Origin: JAHHLP01 sp041609895
Lineage (GTDB): Bacteria > Bacteroidota > Rhodothermia > Rhodothermales > JABDKH01
Assembly: GCA_041609895.1 (NCBI GenBank)
Contig: JBFIPX010000131.1
Location: 1 to 9,191, forward strand
DNA: 9,191 nucleotides
Reading direction: 5' to 3'
A program made the position numbers and the translations under genes. The notes beneath the pieces are model-generated. The model saw nothing but the letters and a program-made list of their open reading frames with translations. It did no database searches and was not told the origin of the DNA. The first letter of the stretch is position 1, and each line of letters begins with the position of its first letter. Below, piece by piece: positions 6,227-9,191 of the stretch.

Positions 6227-7489
6227 ATGAAATCAAGAAAACGTGTGAGGCCGGCGCATTGGTTCGGTCTCATGTTGCTGGGATTGTTGACGCTCGGCGC
6301 GGGTACGCGAATAGCTGATGACGGAGAGGGTGGCCCTGCGGTCCCCGAGTCCGGTGACGAGATCAAGCCGCTTCCCAACTACGTAGTTCGTGGGTTGGAT
6401 TGGCTGGCCGATGCTCAGTTCGAGAACGGTGGGTGGGGCTCCGGGCAGCACAGCGCGCAACACATCCGCGATCCCCGCGCCGTCCAGATCGATCCGGCAA
6501 CTACAGCCTTTGCAGCGATGGCGCTGATGCGGTCGGGCAGCACGCTGACGTCGGGGCCGCATCATGTAAATGTTCGCAGAGCGCTCGATTATCTGCTTGG
6601 GTTGGTCGAGTCCAGCGACTCCAACACGGGCCAGTTGACGGCAACTGCCGGCACACAGCCCCAGGCAAAGCTGGGTCAGAATATTGATGTGTCGATGGTA
6701 GCTCAGTTCCTTGCGCGAGCACTTCCGACCATCGAGAATGACGCACGCTTGAAGGGCCGCGTTGAGGCCGCCCTCGACAAGTGCGTCAAGAAGCTGGAAA
6801 TGTCGCAGCAGCGGGATGGAAGCTGGAATCAGGCCGGATGGGCCCCTGTACTGCAGTCGGCGGCGGCGAATTCGGCTCTCGAGGCAGCGGCCAAGGCCGG
6901 TCGAAAGGTAGACGAAGAGATGCTGGACCGCTCGCGAGAGTACCAGCGCAAAAACGTAGATACGGCATCCGGTGAGGTGCGAACCGAAGCGGCCGCAGGT
7001 ATCTCCCTTTACTCGATTGCAAGCAACCAGCGCGCCACTGCACCTGAAGCAAAAGAAGCCCTCGACCAGATCAATAAGGCGAAGGACGACGGTTTGCTCG
7101 AAGAGGATGCTGAGATTACCCTCGACAACCTTCAGAAGGCGGGCTACGATCGGGACAAAGCCGCCAAGGTCTACGAGTCCTATCAACAGAACGAGATCAC
7201 GAAACAGATGCTGCAGGATGATCGAATTCTGTCCGGATTTGGTAACAACGGGGGCGAGGAGTTCCTCAGCTACATGATGACGAGCGAATCACTGGTCGTG
7301 ACAGGAGATCAGCAGTGGGCAAGCTGGTACGAGCGCATGAATGAACTCTTCTCTCGGGTGCAGAACGGCAATGGCAGCTGGAGTGGGCATCATTGCATAA
7401 CAAGTCCCGTATTTTGCACGGCTGCTGTGATTCTTACGATGACTGCGGATCGCGATGTCGAATTCCTCCGCGCCGAAGCAAACGGGTAG
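6227..7489 (+). CDS. Exported alpha/alpha-toroid protein (prenyltransferase/squalene-cyclase repeats)
   Basis: The 420-residue protein has a basic N-terminus (MKSRKRVR), a hydrophobic segment (FGLMLLGLLTLGAG, 13-26) and a probable signal cleavage near AGT-RIA, so it acts outside the cytoplasm. Three QxxxGxW repeats mark the toroid fold: Gln64-Trp70 (QFENGGW), Gln194-Trp200 (QQRDGSW) and Gln379-Trp385 (QNGNGSW). DPATTAFAAMAL (89-100) is also typical of squalene-cyclase-like repeats. There is no DxDD motif, so a terpene cyclase activity of the SHC type is unlikely. The second and third repeats are separated by about 180 residues, including a charged helical stretch (about 272-335) and a GFGNNGGEEFLSYMMTSESL segment (337-356). 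The protein ends with GHHCITSPVFC (387-397), whose two His and two Cys could bind metal or form a disulfide. ATG 6227 has a GAGGA site 6 bases upstream. The next gene overlaps its last 35 bases. Function unknown: binding, scaffold or enzyme are all open. Confidence 0.87.
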   Translation: MKSRKRVRPAHWFGLMLLGLLTLGAGTRIADDGEGGPAVPESGDEIKPLPNYVVRGLDWLADAQFENGGWGSGQHSAQHIRDPRAVQIDPATTAFAAMALMRSGSTLTSGPHHVNVRRALDYLLGLVESSDSNTGQLTATAGTQPQAKLGQNIDVSMVAQFLARALPTIENDARLKGRVEAALDKCVKKLEMSQQRDGSWNQAGWAPVLQSAAANSALEAAAKAGRKVDEEMLDRSREYQRKNVDTASGEVRTEAAAGISLYSIASNQRATAPEAKEALDQINKAKDDGLLEEDAEITLDNLQKAGYDRDKAAKVYESYQQNEITKQMLQDDRILSGFGNNGGEEFLSYMMTSESLVVTGDQQWASWYERMNELFSRVQNGNGSWSGHHCITSPVFCTAAVILTMTADRDVEFLRAEANG

Positions 7490-8699
7490 GGGTACGGAAC
7501 GCCCCTTGAAGAGTCGTGTACCGATAGTACTGACGGCCGCGCTAACCCTATGCGTGGCCGTCAGTCTTTTTGGTGGCTGCCGCGCGGCTCCCGATGCGTC
7601 GCATGGCCATGCTCCGGCAGAAGTCCTGCGTCGCGCCGCCACTTTCCTCTGGTCGCAACAGAGCGCGGACGGAGGTTGGCACAGCGAGACGCACGGTATT
7701 CTGAAGGGCGGACAAGCATGGACCCCCTTCGCGACTTTCTATCTTTTGCAGGTACCGGATTCCGTTCATCTGCGGTTCGAAGCATCAGCAGAGCGAGCCC
7801 TCGATTTCATTCGAGGCACCATCGACCAGCGTGGTGCAGTCGGGCAGGCCGATGTGGTCGTTCTTGAGTACCCCAACTACGCGACGTCATACGCTCTTCG
7901 GGTGTTGCGCCGGTGGGGCAAGGCCAGCGATACCCTGCTAGTGACCCGAATGCAGGATTATCTGCTCAGACAGCAGTTCTCAGAGTCCAGGGGGATAGAC
8001 TCATTGCATCGGGCGTTTGGATCCTGGGGGTTTGGGGAGACCGGTCTTGCGCCGGGTGTCATCGGGCACATCGACTTGTCGCACACGCGGCGTGTGCTCG
8101 AAGCGCTGGATACGCGTTTTACACCACCAGGTGTACTGGAGGCAGCTGGTCGCTATCTCCGGATGCTGCAGAAGCACCCATCCGAGTCTCGCCCGCAGCC
8201 TCTCGCCGAGCCCGGCTCACCGGCACCTCCATACGACGGAGGTTTCTATGCATCTACTACCGCTTTGGGCACCAATAAGGGCGGATCCACGAGTGCGGAT
8301 GGAATGACATATTTCGTAAGCTATGCCACCGCTACTTGTGACGGCATTCTCGCGCTGCTAGCAGCGGGAATTTTGCACACCGACGAGCGCGTGACGAGTG
8401 CCTTGCAGTGGTTGCTCGAGAATGATTCGCTCGAAACGGTTCAGGGTATTCCTGCGTCGGCTCCCGGTGATTGGGAGCATGTAATGTTTTATTACCATCT
8501 GCTCGTGCGATCCGAGGTCTACGCAGCCCTCGATGTCGGTGGGGACTGGAAGCGAAGGATGCAGGGGATTCTGGCCGAGGGTCAACGACCTGACGGTAGC
8601 TTCAGCAACCCCCTCGGGGCGCCTAACAAGGAAGACGATCCCATCCTTGCTAGCACGATGGCCGTAGGGACGCTGCTCAACACACTCAGGCAGGAGTGA
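7455..8699 (+). CDS. Probable lipoprotein with alpha/alpha-toroid (prenyltransferase-type) repeats
   Basis: A 414-residue frame, second of the toroid pair. Its hydrophobic segment VPIVLTAALTLCVAVSLFGG (22-41) ends at Cys42; FGGC is a near-lipobox (Phe at -3 is not ideal), so a lipid-anchored envelope protein is likely. Toroid repeats are QSADGGW (Gln69-Trp75), FGSWGFG (188-194), YDGGFY (260-265) and QRPDGSF (Gln377-Phe383). The segment STSADGMTYFVSYATATCDG (278-297) and the DWEHVMFYYHLLV helix (339-351) resemble secreted prenyltransferase-repeat proteins known from planctomycetes. No DxDD is present; NKEDDP (391-396) is only a partial resemblance. ATG 7455 overlaps the upstream gene by 35 bases and gives a long, odd n-region. 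TTG 7506, 17 bases after the upstream stop, would give MKSRVPIVLTAALTLC, a standard lipoprotein signal. The longer frame is given, but the shorter start is a serious alternative. Co-translation with the upstream toroid gene is likely; the substrate is unknown. Confidence 0.87.
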   Translation: MSNSSAPKQTGRGTERPLKSRVPIVLTAALTLCVAVSLFGGCRAAPDASHGHAPAEVLRRAATFLWSQQSADGGWHSETHGILKGGQAWTPFATFYLLQVPDSVHLRFEASAERALDFIRGTIDQRGAVGQADVVVLEYPNYATSYALRVLRRWGKASDTLLVTRMQDYLLRQQFSESRGIDSLHRAFGSWGFGETGLAPGVIGHIDLSHTRRVLEALDTRFTPPGVLEAAGRYLRMLQKHPSESRPQPLAEPGSPAPPYDGGFYASTTALGTNKGGSTSADGMTYFVSYATATCDGILALLAAGILHTDERVTSALQWLLENDSLETVQGIPASAPGDWEHVMFYYHLLVRSEVYAALDVGGDWKRRMQGILAEGQRPDGSFSNPLGAPNKEDDPILASTMAVGTLLNTLRQE

Positions 8700-8718
8700 C
8701 CGCGTCCGGAGCTATCTG

Positions 8719-9164
8719 TTAGTTGACCGGCGTCTCTGCCAGAAGGGCGTTCAACGTAGGAATCAGCGTTTCGAAGGTAACCGCACCGATGTATCGCGCC
8801 CGAACGTATCCCGCTCGATCGATGACGAATGTAGAAGGGATGACCAGATTCCCCTTGTAGGCCGCAGCCACGCCCCCATCGTCCATCGCGATCGGGTAGT
8901 TGACTTTCAGGCGGTCGACGAACGGTTGAACGACTTCTTTACCCTCATCATCGACGGAGATGCCGAGAGTCCTTGTTCGCCAAGCTCGTCCTGAAGCCGG
9001 ACGAACTCCGGAATCTCTTCGAGGCACGGGGCACACCAGGTTGCCCAGAAATTGACCACAACTACCGAGTGCCCGTGCTCCGAGAGATCGAATTCAGCTC
9101 CATTAATGGTCGGGAGCACAATCGGATGAGCTTTTGCAAGACTCGGCGTCGACATGCTGTCCAC
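8719..9164 (-). pseudogene. TlpA-like thioredoxin-fold protein, frameshifted
   Basis: Two overlapping frames encode the two halves of one TlpA/ResA-type disulfide reductase. The first half (GTG 9164 down to about 8967) has NGAEFDL, VVVVNFWATWCAPCLEEIPEF with the redox WCAPC at residues 43-47, then DELGEQGL. The second half (about 8967 to the TAA at 8719) continues with LGISVDDEG, VNYPIAMDDGG, the cis-Pro loop VIPSTFVIDRAG and a normal C-terminus. The frame change falls at 8964-8972 around ACTCTC. Uninterrupted proteins of this family keep thiols reduced in the periplasm, for instance in cytochrome c maturation, or act in the cytoplasm when unsigned. As written, translation would stop soon after the first half, losing the cis-Pro loop. 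GTG 9164 and ATG 9155 are possible starts, but the frame stays open to the right edge, so an N-terminal signal could lie outside the window. It converges on the lipoprotein gene with a 19-base gap. A sequencing error cannot be excluded. Confidence 0.8.
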
Positions 9165-9172
9165 TGAATGAC

Positions 9173-9187
9173 TGGGAGCATGCTCCG
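9173..9187. repeat. 15-nt repeat copy 2 containing the 12-bp palindrome GGAGCATGCTCC
   Basis: Identical to the copy at 1958-1972; the palindrome is at 9175-9186. It lies just upstream of the likely starts (GTG 9164, ATG 9155) of the thioredoxin gene, where an operator could act. The thioredoxin frame is also open through it, so it may instead be coding. Confidence 0.65.
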
Positions 9188-9191
9188 TCCA

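Noticed and set aside
5986..6318. Open frame of 110 residues on the + strand between the small secreted protein and the first toroid gene
   Set aside because: It overlaps the well-supported toroid start in another frame, has no ribosome site and resembles no protein.
6233..7186. Open frame of 317 residues on the - strand, opposite the first toroid gene
   Set aside because: The + strand frame has repeats, a signal peptide and a ribosome site; the antisense frame has no recognisable feature.
6227..8699. Toroid genes as squalene-hopene or other terpene cyclases
   Set aside because: No DxDD or equivalent catalytic motif is present and both proteins appear to be exported.
8955..8980. Programmed frameshift in the thioredoxin gene
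   Set aside because: No slippery heptamer or clear downstream structure was found, and the family is normally encoded in one frame.
1..9191. CRISPR array, tRNA, rRNA, insertion sequence or phage element
   Set aside because: No regularly spaced repeats, no tRNA or rRNA signature sequences and no transposase or integrase motifs were seen on either strand.

Overview
The window looks like a chromosomal segment of a Bacteroidota/Rhodothermota bacterium, most likely Rhodothermia-like. Three things point there. The secreted protease ends in a Por-type (type IX secretion) sorting domain with the YPNPFNPQT signature, preceded by a linker domain of the 'LPVELASF ... NNAGF' type that is common in these phyla. 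The terminal oxidase is of the Thermus-like ba3 class, which these bacteria carry. Most starts lack a clear Shine-Dalgarno sequence. The lineage is inferred from remembered protein features, not from a search.

Layout, left to right. (1) Positions 1-1880, + strand: the 3' end of ba3-type cytochrome c oxidase subunit II (CuA domain) and the complete subunit I, two bases apart, forming the end of a respiratory operon. (2) Positions 2022-4451, - strand: a secreted zinc metalloprotease with a C-terminal sorting domain, followed downstream by a class I SAM-dependent methyltransferase. (3) Positions 4452-4762: a 311-base divergent intergenic region holding a widely spaced 10-bp inverted repeat and two short hairpins. 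(4) Positions 4763-5965, + strand: a second, unrelated SAM methyltransferase with an N-terminal Cys cluster, then a small secreted protein of unknown function. (5) Positions 6227-8699, + strand: two overlapping genes for exported alpha/alpha-toroid (prenyltransferase/squalene-cyclase-repeat) proteins, one with a signal peptide and one a probable lipoprotein. (6) Positions 8719 to the right edge, - strand: a TlpA-like thioredoxin whose reading frame is broken in the middle.

How the genes work together. The oxidase pair couples cytochrome c oxidation to O2 reduction at the inner membrane. The rest is mostly cell-envelope or secretome biology: a type-IX-exported protease, a small exported protein, two exported toroid proteins and a thioredoxin remnant. 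No CRISPR array, tRNA, rRNA, insertion sequence or phage gene was seen. The least explained parts are the toroid gene pair, a 15-nt repeat containing a perfect 12-bp palindrome at 1958-1972 and 9173-9187, and the frameshifted thioredoxin. Nothing here proves a new system; the toroid pair is the best candidate for an uncharacterised function.
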